Below, piece after piece: positions 1 through 9,316 of a stretch of 64,000 nucleotides of DNA (positions are counted from its first letter, which is position 1; each line of letters begins with the position of its first letter). Origin of the DNA: Halococcus salsus (lineage in GTDB: Archaea; Halobacteriota; Halobacteria; Halobacteriales; Halococcaceae); assembly GCF_009900715.1 (NCBI RefSeq), contig NZ_JAAAJC010000001.1:248001-312000 (forward strand), in the 5' to 3' direction. Under the pieces are notes generated by a model. The model saw only the letters and a list, made by a program, of their open reading frames with translations, was not told where the DNA came from and did no database searches. The translations under genes were made by a program, and so were the position numbers.

Positions 1-431
1 GTCTCCGGGTCGAGCGAGACGCCCGTCTTCGCCGGCACGTTGTAGAGGTAGATCGGGGGCGGGCTCTCGTCCGCGAGCCGACCGTAGTACGCCGCCAGCG
101 CCGCCTGGTCGTGGTCGAAGTAGTAGGGTGTGACGACCAGCGCGGCGTCGGCTCCAGCCTCGGCCGCCCGCCGTGTCTGTTCGCGCGTCTCCTCGAGGCC
201 CGGATGGCCGGTCCCGGCGAGCACGGGCACCGAGACCTCGTCGACGACGATCTCGGTCACTTCCGCCCGCTCGTCGAGGGTCATGAGCTCCGATTCGCCG
301 TTCGAGCCACACGGCACGACGAAGTCCACGCCGCACTCGACCACCCACGACGCGACCGCTCGAAGTTTCGATTCGTCGATCCCTCCGTCCTCGTCGAACG
401 GCGTCACCAGCGGGACACCTACACCTTCCAT
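1..431 (-). CDS. Dihydrodipicolinate synthase family protein (partial)
   Basis: This is the N-terminal 143 residues of a DapA/N-acetylneuraminate-lyase superfamily aldolase; the rest lies beyond the left edge. The start MEGVGVPLVTPF, the conserved PCGSNGE loop, the AGTGHP stretch and the YLYNVP motif (the Tyr that assists Schiff-base chemistry) identify the fold, a TIM barrel that adds or removes pyruvate. The catalytic lysine would fall beyond the edge, so substrate (dihydrodipicolinate, KDG or similar) cannot be decided. A TATA-like CTATAG at 454-459 lies about 25 bases upstream of the ATG, suggesting a leaderless transcript. Confidence 0.85.
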   Translation of the reverse strand, partial: MEGVGVPLVTPFDEDGGIDESKLRAVASWVVECGVDFVVPCGSNGESELMTLDERAEVTEIVVDEVSVPVLAGTGHPGLEETREQTRRAAEAGADAALVVTPYYFDHDQAALAAYYGRLADESPPPIYLYNVPAKTGVSLDPE

Positions 432-486
432 ATTTCACCCCTCGTCCGCCCCCGCTATAGCACTCGTGGCTGATCCTCCCTCGAAA

Positions 487-2556
487 TCACTCCCCGTCGT
501 CGTCGTTCTGCTCTACGGCCGGATCGTGCTTCTCGTACCACTCGGTGAGCTGTTCGAGCCGGTGGAGCGCGCGGTCCGGGTGGGTGACGTTGTGGTGTTC
601 GTCGGGATAGACCACGAGCTTCGCCTCGACGCCCTGCTTGCGGGCGCTGACGTAGAGCTGTTCGGACTGGCTGGGCGGACACCGCCAGTCCTGCCCGCCG
701 GCCATCACCAGCAGGGGTGTGTCGATGTTTCCGGCGTCCCGGATGGCGGAGGCGGCGTCGTAGGTCTCCTTGGCCTCCCACGGCAGCCCGAACTCGTTGA
801 CGAGCCCGACCTGGGTGTCGTCGGTCCCGAAGACCGACCGGAGGTCGTAGATACCGTGTTCCGGCGCGGCGGCGGTCAGGCAGTCGGTCTGGGTCACGAG
901 GAACCCCTGTGCGATGCCCCCGTAGGAGACCCCGCGGCCGAACACCCTGTCCGGATCGGCCCAGCCCCGCTCGCAGAGCGCCTCGATACCGGCGGCGATG
1001 TCCTCGACCTCGACGGTGCCCCACTGCCCACGGAGCTCCTCGGCGAACGCCCGCCCGTAGGAGGCCCCGCCGCGGTAGTTCGGACAGACCACGACGTAGC
1101 CCCGGCTCGTCCACGCCGCGTACTCGAAGCTGAACTCCGGCGTGTCGTAGTGGACCGGTCCACCGTGGATCGAGACGACCAGCGGATGGGGCTCGGGGTC
1201 CTCGGGATCGAAATCCGATGGCAGGTAGGTGATCGCGTCGATGTCGTGCCCGGCGCTCTCGTAGCGAACCCGCTCGCAGTCGGGGAGCGGGTGTTCGTCG
1301 AGCAGCTCCTCGTTCACCGCGGTGAGCGCCTCGAAGGCGTCCCTACCATCGTTTTCGAGGGCCGAGAGGCTCGCGGCGTGGAGATCCGCGCCCTGGGAGG
1401 GATGTGTCGACAGCGCGACCAGCGTTCCCGCGGCGAGGTCGAACGTCTGGAGGGTCCGGTGCTCGACCGAGTCGGGGAAGACCCGTTCGGCGGGCGTACC
1501 GTCGGGGTGGGCTCGAACGAACCGGACGTCGGCCTCGTCGGCGATGGCCGCCAGCACCGTCCCGTCGTCCCACCGGAGCGGCGCTTGCCGGGTGGGTCGC
1601 CGGTCCAGGTCGGTGGTCAGCGAGTCGTAGTCGTCGCCGTCCCACACGTAGATCTGACCGGGAACGGCGCTGTTCTCGGGGTCGCCCCCGACGAACGCGA
1701 GCCGGTCGCCGTCGGGGTGCCACTCCGCGCCGCCGACGACCAGGTCGCGCTCGGTGAGACGGCCGAGGTCGGTGCCGTCGGGCGCGACGGTGTAGAGGTC
1801 CAGCACCGCGTTGTCGTCGGGCCGTTCGGTCCGATTCGAGAGGAAGGCGATCCGGTCGCCCGCGGGGCTCCACGTCGGCTGGAGGCCGCTCATGGGTTCG
1901 TAGGCCCCACCGCCGTAGGCGTCGTCGAGGCGCGTCGACTCGCGGGTCTCGACGTCGACCACGAAGAGGTAGCTCGTCACCGAATCCAGCCAGCCCGCGC
2001 CGTCGGCCTTGTGCTGGAGGCGGTCGGTCTCGATCGGTCCGTCCCCTTCCCGGCGGGCGTCGAGATACTCGCGTTCCTCGTCGGTCGGGTCGCGCGCCGA
2101 GACCACGACCCGCTCGCCGTCGGGCCCCCAGTCGAACTCCCGAACCCCCTCGTCGCGGTCGGTGACCTGCCGCGCGTCGCCACCGAGTTCGAGGTCGAAG
2201 ACCCAGACCTGGGACTTCGGTTCGTCGCCGTCCCCGTTCGACTCGACCTCGTCATCGTCTTCGTCCGAATCGCCTGCCGCGACCGTCAGTCCGACGTCGC
2301 GCTCGCGCGCCGCGAGCACACCGAGTTTCGCGCCGTCGGGGCTCCACTGCGGCGACCCGGCACCCGAGGCGCGGGTCAGTCGGTGGGGCGGTCGGCTCCC
2401 GTCGGTCGGCACCACGAAGACCGAGCTGTGACGTTCGTCGTCGGCCCGACTCGACTCGTGGGCGACGAACGCGACCCGGTCGCCGTCGGGCGAGAGCGCG
2501 ACTCCCGTGATCGTCGTCACGTCGTAGACCGCATCGAGCGGTATCGGGTCCGTCAT
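487..2556 (-). CDS. S9 family prolyl-oligopeptidase-type serine peptidase
   Basis: The 689-residue protein has an N-terminal WD40/TolB-like beta-propeller (repeated SPDGDRVAF-type blades, residues about 1-400) and a C-terminal alpha/beta hydrolase domain. The Ser nucleophile is in GVSYGG (about residue 544), the Asp in GGQDWR (about 623) and the His in DEHHN (654-655), as expected for acylaminoacyl-peptidase or oligopeptidase enzymes that trim short peptides in the cytoplasm. There is no signal peptide. An acidic insert (residues about 95-110, EDDDEVESNGDGDE) is typical of halophilic surface loops. The gene stands alone; the next gene is divergent after about 250 bases. Confidence 0.92.
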   Translation of the reverse strand: MTDPIPLDAVYDVTTITGVALSPDGDRVAFVAHESSRADDERHSSVFVVPTDGSRPPHRLTRASGAGSPQWSPDGAKLGVLAARERDVGLTVAAGDSDEDDDEVESNGDGDEPKSQVWVFDLELGGDARQVTDRDEGVREFDWGPDGERVVVSARDPTDEEREYLDARREGDGPIETDRLQHKADGAGWLDSVTSYLFVVDVETRESTRLDDAYGGGAYEPMSGLQPTWSPAGDRIAFLSNRTERPDDNAVLDLYTVAPDGTDLGRLTERDLVVGGAEWHPDGDRLAFVGGDPENSAVPGQIYVWDGDDYDSLTTDLDRRPTRQAPLRWDDGTVLAAIADEADVRFVRAHPDGTPAERVFPDSVEHRTLQTFDLAAGTLVALSTHPSQGADLHAASLSALENDGRDAFEALTAVNEELLDEHPLPDCERVRYESAGHDIDAITYLPSDFDPEDPEPHPLVVSIHGGPVHYDTPEFSFEYAAWTSRGYVVVCPNYRGGASYGRAFAEELRGQWGTVEVEDIAAGIEALCERGWADPDRVFGRGVSYGGIAQGFLVTQTDCLTAAAPEHGIYDLRSVFGTDDTQVGLVNEFGLPWEAKETYDAASAIRDAGNIDTPLLVMAGGQDWRCPPSQSEQLYVSARKQGVEAKLVVYPDEHHNVTHPDRALHRLEQLTEWYEKHDPAVEQNDDDGE

Positions 2557-2804
2557 CGTGGATCGTCACCACACCACGGATATCACGCTGTCCCTTCGCC
2601 GACACCCTCCGGCGACACGCCACGACGATTCGACGTCGATCCCGCGACATCTCGGCAACCGCTCCGGAGCCGACCCGAGTCCACAGTAGCCCTCCCGAGA
2701 GAAGGGAGCGTAGCTTCAAGTCGCGGGCATCGAACGGTCGGCTGTAATGGCCCAGTCCTTCCACCCACGGGTCCGTCGACCCGTCACTCGCGCTCTCGCT
2801 CCCC

Positions 2805-3230
2805 ATGTCTCGGTCTGAACCCTCCCCATCGGCCGACGGCGAATCGCTCCACCGGGCGTACATTCTGGGTGTTCGGATCGTCGAGTGTCACCCGACCGAC
2901 GCCGACGGGGTCCGATACCGGTTCGAGGCTCCACACCACACGGGGATCACCTTCGAGAACCCGGAGACGGCCGAACTCTACGCCGACGTCTACTTCGACG
3001 TCAACGGCTTCGAGGAGGCCGGCACCGGTGACCGAGGTGTTCCGCCCGAGATCATCCAGGCCGGCCGCGACACCCTCGTGGCGTACTTCCTGACCCAGCC
3101 CGGCGTCGACGTCAACTGGGTAGCGTCGTTCTACGGGGTGAAACCGGAGAAGGTCCGGCGGTACGCCTCCCGGGTCGAAAAGCGCGCGGCTGGGATCCGG
3201 GAGGGTGCGAAAGAGCACGGTATGGAGTAG
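2805..3230 (+). CDS. Conserved haloarchaeal protein of unknown function
   Basis: A 141-residue cytoplasmic protein with no signal or membrane segment. The N-terminal half (IVECHPTDADGVRYRF) looks like a small beta domain; the C-terminal half (about residues 80-130) is helical, with NWVASFYGVKPEKVRRYASRV resembling a helix-turn-helix. Codon use and acidity match its neighbours, so it is very likely expressed. I do not recognise a named family. The ATG chosen here is preceded by overlapping non-coding sequence only, and MSR... gives the most typical haloarchaeal N-terminus. Confidence 0.75.
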   Translation: MSRSEPSPSADGESLHRAYILGVRIVECHPTDADGVRYRFEAPHHTGITFENPETAELYADVYFDVNGFEEAGTGDRGVPPEIIQAGRDTLVAYFLTQPGVDVNWVASFYGVKPEKVRRYASRVEKRAAGIREGAKEHGME

Positions 3231-3416
3231 TCGACGGCCGGTTTTCGTTCTCGACGTACTGATTCACGTGCTCGTCGTCCGATGCCGAGTCTCGACCGTC
3301 GCACTCGCGAGCGAACGGACCACTATGTAGCCCTCATAGCCGTTCGTTCGGAGAGGTATGTCTCCGGTGTTTATGCCGCGAAGCTACTTCCCTCGGGCCT
3401 TTGCGTGGTCATCTGC

Positions 3417-5894
3417 ATGGTCGAATTCACGCGACGGAAGCTGATGGCGACGTCAGTCGCGGCCACGCTCGGTGCCAGTGTGGTCGGCACGGCGAGCGCC
3501 GCGCACTCTGAAGAAGTGGAGGAGACGGATACGCCGGGGGCCCCGAGCGTCAAGGGCGAACTCAAGCGTTTCTCGACGACCGCCTTCGGGGCCGAGGTGA
3601 CGGGTCCGTTCGTCTTCGACGACGGTGGATTGCTCTATAGCCTCCAGCACCCGAGCGAGGAGAACCCCGAGCCGTTCAACCGGTCGGGTGTCGGCTACTT
3701 CAGCGGTTTCACCTTCGACCTCGACGGCGACAACGACGACTTCGAGGAGGTCTCGACACCCCAAACCGAGGACGAGCAGGGGCGCGTCCGGTCGGGTAAC
3801 GGCGAGTACACGCTGCTCGCACAGGGCCGCGAGCCGATCAACGGCGGCACGGAACGCCTCGGCGTGACTCAGACGCCCGATGGCACCGACATCGTTCGAG
3901 CGGACACCGCCGACGCCGAATCCAACCGAGAGAACCAACCCTACTTCGCGGGCACCCAGTACGGCCTGGCCGCGAGCAACCCCGACTGTAACCAGTTCGT
4001 CCCCACGGACGACGGCACTGCAGGATATCTCTTCACCAACTGGGAGAACAGCCCCGGGAACATCTCCCGGATCCCGATCAGCCAGAACGACGACGGCGAG
4101 TGGGAGGCCGACCTGGAGAACGCGATCAACCTCGCGAACACCGACGCGCTTCGTGACCTCGGCGGCACGCGCATCAACTGCTACGGCGACCTCAGTCCGT
4201 GGAACACGATGCTCTCCTCCGAGGAGAACTACGCCCACCCGCGCGTCTCGCTCACCCACACGGTGGGCGACATCGTCGAGGCCGGCAGCGGGAAGGACCT
4301 CATCGGTGGCTGCCAGTTCTGGAACCGGCCGAACCCCAACGGGATCGGCGAGGCGATCGTCGAGTACTACGGCGAGGACGAGGCGTTCGAGCCGCAGGGC
4401 TACTGGGCGCTGACGGGCGTCGAGTTCCTCGCGTACTACCTGGGTGCCGAGCAGGTCGACCAGCCCGACGCCGACCAGCCCGACGAGGAGACGCTCAGCG
4501 ACACGACGCCGATCGGCGACGTCTACCCCAACCCGTACCGCTACGGCTACCACGTCGACGTCCGCGAGCCGACGGCCGACGAACCCCAGCCGGTCAAGTA
4601 CCACGTGATGGGCCGGGCGGCGTGGGAATCGCCGAACGTGCAGGCCGACGAACGAACCGTCTACGGCTGTTCCGACGGCGACAGCAAGGGTATCTACAAG
4701 TTCGTCGCCGACGAGCCGATCCCGAGCTACGAGGACCCGATGGACGTCGCGGGCACCCTGTACGCCCCGAAGATCACCAACGACGCCGCCTCCGCGGCCG
4801 AGGCCGGCACGCGCAACTCCCCGGCGAACACCAATCTCGAAGTCGAGTGGATCGAACTCGGGCACGCGACCAACGCCGAGGCCGAGGCGTGGATCGCCGA
4901 GTACGACGACGTGACCCAGGAGGACTACCTCGCGCACGCCGAGACCGACTGGCAGGACGACCCCGAAGCGGCGCTCGAAGAGGCCGACAAGGAAGTCATC
5001 GAGAACGGGAACCGGAACTACATCACCAACGAGGAGATCGTCGAGTGGGCCGCCCAGTACGAGGCGAACGGCCCGAACGGGGTCGACGAGGACCTCCGGA
5101 AGGTCCCCTTCCTCGAGATGCGAGCGGCCGCCAAGGAGATCGGGGCGTCCATCGAGTTCAACAAGGCCGAGGGCGTCGACAGCGTCGACGGGGCGCAACC
5201 GGGCGACTACGTCTACTTCGGGATCTCCGAGTTCAACGACGACATGGCCGACAACACCGGCGACATCCGGATGGACCGCGTCGACGGCGGCGTGGTCTAC
5301 CGCGCGGAACTCGAGGACGACTACAACGTCTCGACGCTCGAACCGGTCATCGTCGGTCCCGACTTCACCGACCCGCCCGCGGACGCCGACGACGCGCTCC
5401 GCAACGTCGACAACGTCTACGCGATGGACGACGGCCGGCTGATCTGCTGTGAGGACGGCTTCGGCGGTCCCGCCCGCTCGTACCCCAACGACGGGCTCTA
5501 CGTCTACGACCCCGACCCCGATGGTGAGAGCGGTGACGGGGACGACGCGGGCTTCCACACCCCGCCGGCGGACGACCCGCTGAACGCCCGCTTCCGGGAT
5601 TGCTGTGCCAACACCGTCGACACGCCGCCGGAGAACGGGATCCTCAACCTCGACCTCGTCTACGGGGCGTACAAAGGGCCGTACGACGTCGAGATCACCT
5701 CGCCGGAGCTCTCCGCCGCGGAGCTCGACGAGATCGTCTTCGACAACGCCGACGACGACCGGCACGACCTCACCCGCGACGACATCGTCGGGATGGACTT
5801 CTCCGACGTGTCGGCCGGCGAGTACGAGTTCACCATCAGCGTCGTCGACGCGGACGCGACGGCCACGGTCTCCCTCGAAATCGCCGAGGACTGA
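3417..5894 (+). CDS. Alkaline phosphatase PhoX family protein (Tat-exported)
   Basis: An 825-residue secreted protein. The chosen ATG gives a twin-arginine signal (TRRKLM, residues 5-10, then a hydrophobic run to TASA near residue 28), so export of a folded, metal-bearing enzyme is expected. An upstream in-frame ATG (3282) would bury the signal behind about 45 unrelated residues and is rejected. The body matches the PhoX/DUF839 family, a beta-propeller phosphatase that uses Ca and Fe ions: long segments such as GGCQFWNRPNPNG, the EEN stretch before AHPRVSLTH, and GCSDGDSKGIYKF. It probably releases phosphate from organic esters outside the cell. It stands alone, and no phosphate-regulatory site was identified. 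Confidence 0.85.
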   Translation: MVEFTRRKLMATSVAATLGASVVGTASAAHSEEVEETDTPGAPSVKGELKRFSTTAFGAEVTGPFVFDDGGLLYSLQHPSEENPEPFNRSGVGYFSGFTFDLDGDNDDFEEVSTPQTEDEQGRVRSGNGEYTLLAQGREPINGGTERLGVTQTPDGTDIVRADTADAESNRENQPYFAGTQYGLAASNPDCNQFVPTDDGTAGYLFTNWENSPGNISRIPISQNDDGEWEADLENAINLANTDALRDLGGTRINCYGDLSPWNTMLSSEENYAHPRVSLTHTVGDIVEAGSGKDLIGGCQFWNRPNPNGIGEAIVEYYGEDEAFEPQGYWALTGVEFLAYYLGAEQVDQPDADQPDEETLSDTTPIGDVYPNPYRYGYHVDVREPTADEPQPVKYHVMGRAAWESPNVQADERTVYGCSDGDSKGIYKFVADEPIPSYEDPMDVAGTLYAPKITNDAASAAEAGTRNSPANTNLEVEWIELGHATNAEAEAWIAEYDDVTQEDYLAHAETDWQDDPEAALEEADKEVIENGNRNYITNEEIVEWAAQYEANGPNGVDEDLRKVPFLEMRAAAKEIGASIEFNKAEGVDSVDGAQPGDYVYFGISEFNDDMADNTGDIRMDRVDGGVVYRAELEDDYNVSTLEPVIVGPDFTDPPADADDALRNVDNVYAMDDGRLICCEDGFGGPARSYPNDGLYVYDPDPDGESGDGDDAGFHTPPADDPLNARFRDCCANTVDTPPENGILNLDLVYGAYKGPYDVEITSPELSAAELDEIVFDNADDDRHDLTRDDIVGMDFSDVSAGEYEFTISVVDADATATVSLEIAED

Positions 5895-6138
5895 GCACCA
5901 GCCCGTCGACGCGCCTCGAAACTCTCACTTTTTGTGTTCACGAGTGGGACCGAGCGCGGCGACGTCCATCGATCCGTCGGCCATACCTCGACGAACCCCC
6001 CGGGTATCGGATAACGTCGGGGGCGAACCGATGCCGTCAGGAACCGCTCCCGTCAGCGGCCGCTGGGCGGACCCGACGCTTCGATCCTACGCGATGGATT
6101 CCGACAACCGTTTTAGTCACCGGCCGTTGCCTCCGGTA

Positions 6139-8256
6139 ATGGGTAGCTGTATCATCTGCGGCACCTCCACGGATGGCCACATCTGCGAGAGCCACCAGGA
6201 GGACGTCGTCTTTGACTTCGAAGGATCGCACGCCAACCAACTCACCGCCGGCCGCTTCTACCGCGGCTCCGTCGACGGCTTCGCCGACTTCGGCGTCTTC
6301 GTCGACATCGGCGACAGCGTCACCGGGCTCCTCCACCGGAGCGAACTCGACAGTCGGCTCGAAAGCCTCGACTGGGACTCCGGCGACGAGGTCTACGTCC
6401 AAGTTACGGATGTTCACGACAACGGCAACGTCGACCTCACGTGGTCGATCCGCCAGTCCGACCGCGAGTTCCGGGGCGCGCTCGTCGACACCCCGGAGGG
6501 CGACGAACTCCCCGCGGAGGCTGACGACCCAAATGAAGACGCGGCTGCCGGGCGTCCGGTAGCCGACACCGCCGACGAAACCACGGAGACGTCGACCGCC
6601 GACGCGGAATCGACGACCACCGAGACGGAACCGACGACCGACCGGACCCGCGCCGACGGCGACAGCCCGGTCGAGACGACGTCGACCACCGATACAGTCG
6701 GTTCGACGGCCGATGCCGACGGTTCGACTGCCGATGCGGGCGGCGCGCAGCTCGTCGACCCCGAACCGGAATCGACCTCCGAGACCGACTACGAGACCGT
6801 TCGCACCGACGACCTCGACGAGCACGTCGACGACCCGGTTCGTATCGAGGGCGAAGTCGCGAGCGTTCGCCAGACGGGCGGTCCGACGGTGTTCACCCTC
6901 CGCGACGAGGCCGGAACCGTCGAGTGTGCAGCCTTCGAGGAGGCGGGCGTTCGAGCGTACCCCGGCATCGAGGCCGGCGCGTTCGTCGCGGTCGAGGGCC
7001 ACGTCGAGCGCCACCGGGGCGGTCTGCAGGTCGAATCCGACGACCTCTCGGTGCTCGACGAGTCGGGGCGCGAGGCGGTCGAGACGCGGATGGCGGACGC
7101 GCTCGCCGCGGAAGCCGAGGTCGAGTCGGTCGACCTCCTCGCCGAGGACGGCGTGGTGGCGGACCTCGCGGACGAGATCCGCGACCTCGCGGGGACGATC
7201 CGACGTGCGGTGTTGGAGTCCCGACCCGTCGTGGTGCGCCACGACGCGAGCGCCGACGGCTACCTCGCCGCGGCGGCCATCGAGCGCGCGACGTTGCCGC
7301 TCGTGGAAGCCGAACACGCCCGGAGCGACGCCGCCTACCACTACTTCGACCGGCGGCCGCTCGCCGAGGGCGTCTACGACATGGATTCGGCGACGCGCGA
7401 CGTCACCACGATGCTCGACGCCCGCGAGCGCCACGACGAAGCGATCCCGCTGTTCGTCTTCTGCGGCGTCGGCGGGACGAGCGCCTCGGCCGACGGCCTC
7501 TCGCTGCTCTCGGTTTACGACGCCGAGCGCGCGGTGCTCGACGTCGGTGTCGAGAAACGGGCGGACGTAGACGCGTTCGTCGGGACGGACGGGGACGGGA
7601 CCACGACGGCCGCGCTCGCGGCGAACGTCGCGGTCCACATCGACCCCGAGGTCCGCGAGGACCTCGCGCACCTGCCGGCGGTGAGCTTCTGGGAGCACAC
7701 CCCGGCGGCCTACGCCGACCTCGCGAACGAGGCGGGCTACGACGCCGAGCGCGCGCGGGAGGTCCGCGAGGCGGTCGCGCTGGTCGCGAACTACCAGTCC
7801 TACGAGGACAAACGCGAACTCGTTCGCGATCTCGTCTTCGAGGGTGGCGAGGCGCTCGCGGCGGCCTTCGCCTCGCGCTTCCGAACCAAGCGCGACGCCG
7901 CCATCGAGACCGCGCGCGCTCACCTCGACTACCGCGAGACCGACGCGGGGACGATCGGCGTGCTCGACACCGACGCGTTCACCCACCGTTACGACTTCCC
8001 GCCGACCGCGCTGCTCTGTGACGAACTCTATCGTCGAACTCGCGAGGCGGCTTCGGTCCTGGTCGGTGTCGGCGAGGACGAGCTGTTCGTCCGCGGCGAC
8101 GTGGACATCCACGCCATCGCCGAGGAAACCGCCGAGCGCGTCCCCGACGCCGACGTCTCCGTTGGCGCGGCGCGCGACGACCGGTTGGAGTTCCTGCTCG
8201 GCGAGCGCGATGCGGTGCAGGAAGCGGTCATCGACGTCGTCGCCGAGCAGATCTGA
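6139..8256 (+). CDS. S1/OB-fold/DHH-like nucleic-acid-binding protein
   Basis: A 705-residue modular protein. Residues 1-18 form a small Cys cluster (C4, C7, C15); 33-110 is an S1 RNA-binding domain (YRGSVDGFADFGVFVDIG); 115-215 is a Thr/Asp/Glu-rich linker; 225-305 is an OB fold (PVRIEGEVASVRQTGG...); 340-705 resembles a DHH phosphoesterase, starting with RHDASADGY (367-375), a variant of the RecJ motif I. The later DHH triad is not visible, so exonuclease activity is doubtful. The first ATG that places the Cys cluster at the N-terminus was chosen; a longer in-frame extension has no support. Its last 66 bases are duplicated at 9093-9158. Role: probably RNA or DNA end metabolism; exact substrate unknown. 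Confidence 0.8.
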   Translation: MGSCIICGTSTDGHICESHQEDVVFDFEGSHANQLTAGRFYRGSVDGFADFGVFVDIGDSVTGLLHRSELDSRLESLDWDSGDEVYVQVTDVHDNGNVDLTWSIRQSDREFRGALVDTPEGDELPAEADDPNEDAAAGRPVADTADETTETSTADAESTTTETEPTTDRTRADGDSPVETTSTTDTVGSTADADGSTADAGGAQLVDPEPESTSETDYETVRTDDLDEHVDDPVRIEGEVASVRQTGGPTVFTLRDEAGTVECAAFEEAGVRAYPGIEAGAFVAVEGHVERHRGGLQVESDDLSVLDESGREAVETRMADALAAEAEVESVDLLAEDGVVADLADEIRDLAGTIRRAVLESRPVVVRHDASADGYLAAAAIERATLPLVEAEHARSDAAYHYFDRRPLAEGVYDMDSATRDVTTMLDARERHDEAIPLFVFCGVGGTSASADGLSLLSVYDAERAVLDVGVEKRADVDAFVGTDGDGTTTAALAANVAVHIDPEVREDLAHLPAVSFWEHTPAAYADLANEAGYDAERAREVREAVALVANYQSYEDKRELVRDLVFEGGEALAAAFASRFRTKRDAAIETARAHLDYRETDAGTIGVLDTDAFTHRYDFPPTALLCDELYRRTREAASVLVGVGEDELFVRGDVDIHAIAEETAERVPDADVSVGAARDDRLEFLLGERDAVQEAVIDVVAEQI
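8191..8256 (+). repeat. 3'-end of DHH-like gene, left copy of direct repeat
   Basis: This is the final 66 bases of the preceding gene, coding FLLGERDAVQEAVIDVVAEQI and stop. A diverged copy lies at 9093-9158 in the same orientation, with the toxin-antitoxin pair between them. Confidence 0.85.
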
Positions 8257-8322
8257 TCCGAGGCAGTTCTTCCGAACACACTGCTTTCGACGGCGATCCG
8301 TTCGAGGGCTCGATTCTCGTGC

Positions 8323-8757
8323 TTAGACCGAATACGGATCGGTATCGGTGTTCAACCGGTCGACTCCATCGACGCTATCGAACCCATCGTCGAACGAGTA
8401 GATGTATTCGGTCTCTGTTGTTCGAGCGTACGCGACGAGGACCGAATCCACGAACGAGAGATGGGCCTGCGCCTCGTACACACCGAGGCCAGCGGTCCAG
8501 ACGTCGTCATCCGTTCGCCGGATCTCGAATCCGGCACTCGCTCGAAGCATCGAGAGTGCCTCGATCGTCTCGTCGTGGGCGATATCTAACGTCAACGCGT
8601 TCATCGTCTCGGCGAGGACGAAATCGAGCACGACGCAGACGGGAAGCGCCCGACTGTCGGCACCCCTGACGATCGCCAGACCCTCGTCGTGAAACTGATC
8701 ACGTCTCTGAAACGCGCCGTACAGCACGTTGGTGTCGACGAGCGCGTGCTGGGCCAT
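8323..8757 (-). CDS. PIN-domain ribonuclease toxin (VapC-like)
   Basis: A 144-residue PIN protein. The acidic metal-binding set is present: D8 (LVDTNVLYG), E50 (VLAETMN), D104 (SFVDSVL) and D123/D124 (YSFDDGFD). Such proteins cut tRNA or rRNA and are held inactive by a cognate antitoxin. The start chosen (MAQHALVDTN) sits one base after the stop of the upstream AbrB-type gene, so the two are cotranscribed. Length agrees with VapC proteins. The codon use is less biased towards GC than that of the surrounding genes, in keeping with an acquired module. Confidence 0.88.
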   Translation of the reverse strand: MAQHALVDTNVLYGAFQRRDQFHDEGLAIVRGADSRALPVCVVLDFVLAETMNALTLDIAHDETIEALSMLRASAGFEIRRTDDDVWTAGLGVYEAQAHLSFVDSVLVAYARTTETEYIYSFDDGFDSVDGVDRLNTDTDPYSV

Positions 8758-8758
8758 A

Positions 8759-9034
8759 CTACTCCTCGCCGGCGTCGAATTCGCCCGCGGGTTCGAGACC
8801 CGCGTGGTCGTGGTCGAGGGATTCGTGTTCGCCCTCGAAGCCGTCGAAATCCGCGAAGACCCCGGTTCGCTGACGAACGACCTCCACGGAGAGTTCACCG
8901 TTCTGCCACCGCCAGCGGATCGTATCGCCGTCCTCGATGTCGGCCCGTTCGCGGATCGACGCCGGGATCGCGGCGCGGTCACCGGAGACAGCGCTTTCGC
9001 CGACCGCCTCGGTACCCGCGTCCGATTCGCTCAT
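8759..9034 (-). CDS. AbrB/SpoVT-type antitoxin (VapB-like)
   Basis: A 91-residue acidic protein with an N-terminal swapped-hairpin AbrB domain (SGDRAAIPASIRERADIEDGDTI, about residues 17-40), which would bind the promoter of its own operon, and a disordered acidic C-terminal half that would wrap the PIN toxin. It ends one base before the toxin start. The ATG at 9034 was chosen because an upstream in-frame extension consists of unrelated basic sequence. Promoter DNA probably lies in 9035-9090. Confidence 0.85.
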   Translation of the reverse strand: MSESDAGTEAVGESAVSGDRAAIPASIRERADIEDGDTIRWRWQNGELSVEVVRQRTGVFADFDGFEGEHESLDHDHAGLEPAGEFDAGEE

Positions 9035-9092
9035 ACGGGAACGTTGTCGATGCAGGTATCTATCTTTTGTCGTGGCTGTCGTCCGTGCTGTG

Positions 9093-9158
9093 TTCCTGCT
9101 CGGTGAACGCGATGCGGTCCAGGAAGCCGTCGTCGAGATCGTGGCCGAGCAGGCGTAA
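9093..9158 (+). pseudogene. Duplicate 3'-terminal fragment of DHH-like gene
   Basis: The 66 bases code FLLGERDAVQEAVVEIVAEQA then TAA, matching 17 of 21 residues of the C-terminus of the DHH-like protein at 8191-8256. No start codon or remaining gene body precedes it. Together with the left copy it brackets the toxin-antitoxin pair, as expected for duplication during insertion or for loss of a second gene copy. Confidence 0.8.
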
Positions 9159-9316
9159 GGCTCGACCGACCGCAATTTTGCCTGCGAGAAGACATATTTC
9201 ACTTACACCGGGCTAGCATTCGATTTATACCGGCAATTATCGTACATCCACCTATGTCCGTGAGATGACTCGAACCGGGTCACATATCTCAGAAGGATAC
9301 GGGAGGTGAAATCAAA

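Noticed and set aside
130-3093. Very long open frame (987 residues) on the plus strand across the S9 peptidase gene
   Set aside because: It is antisense to a clearly identified peptidase with an intact catalytic triad. High-GC codon bias leaves antisense frames open; its translation has no recognisable domain.
3453-5765. 770-residue frame antisense to the PhoX gene
   Set aside because: Valine/arginine-rich translation typical of antisense of GC-rich genes, no domains, and PhoX on the other strand is well supported.
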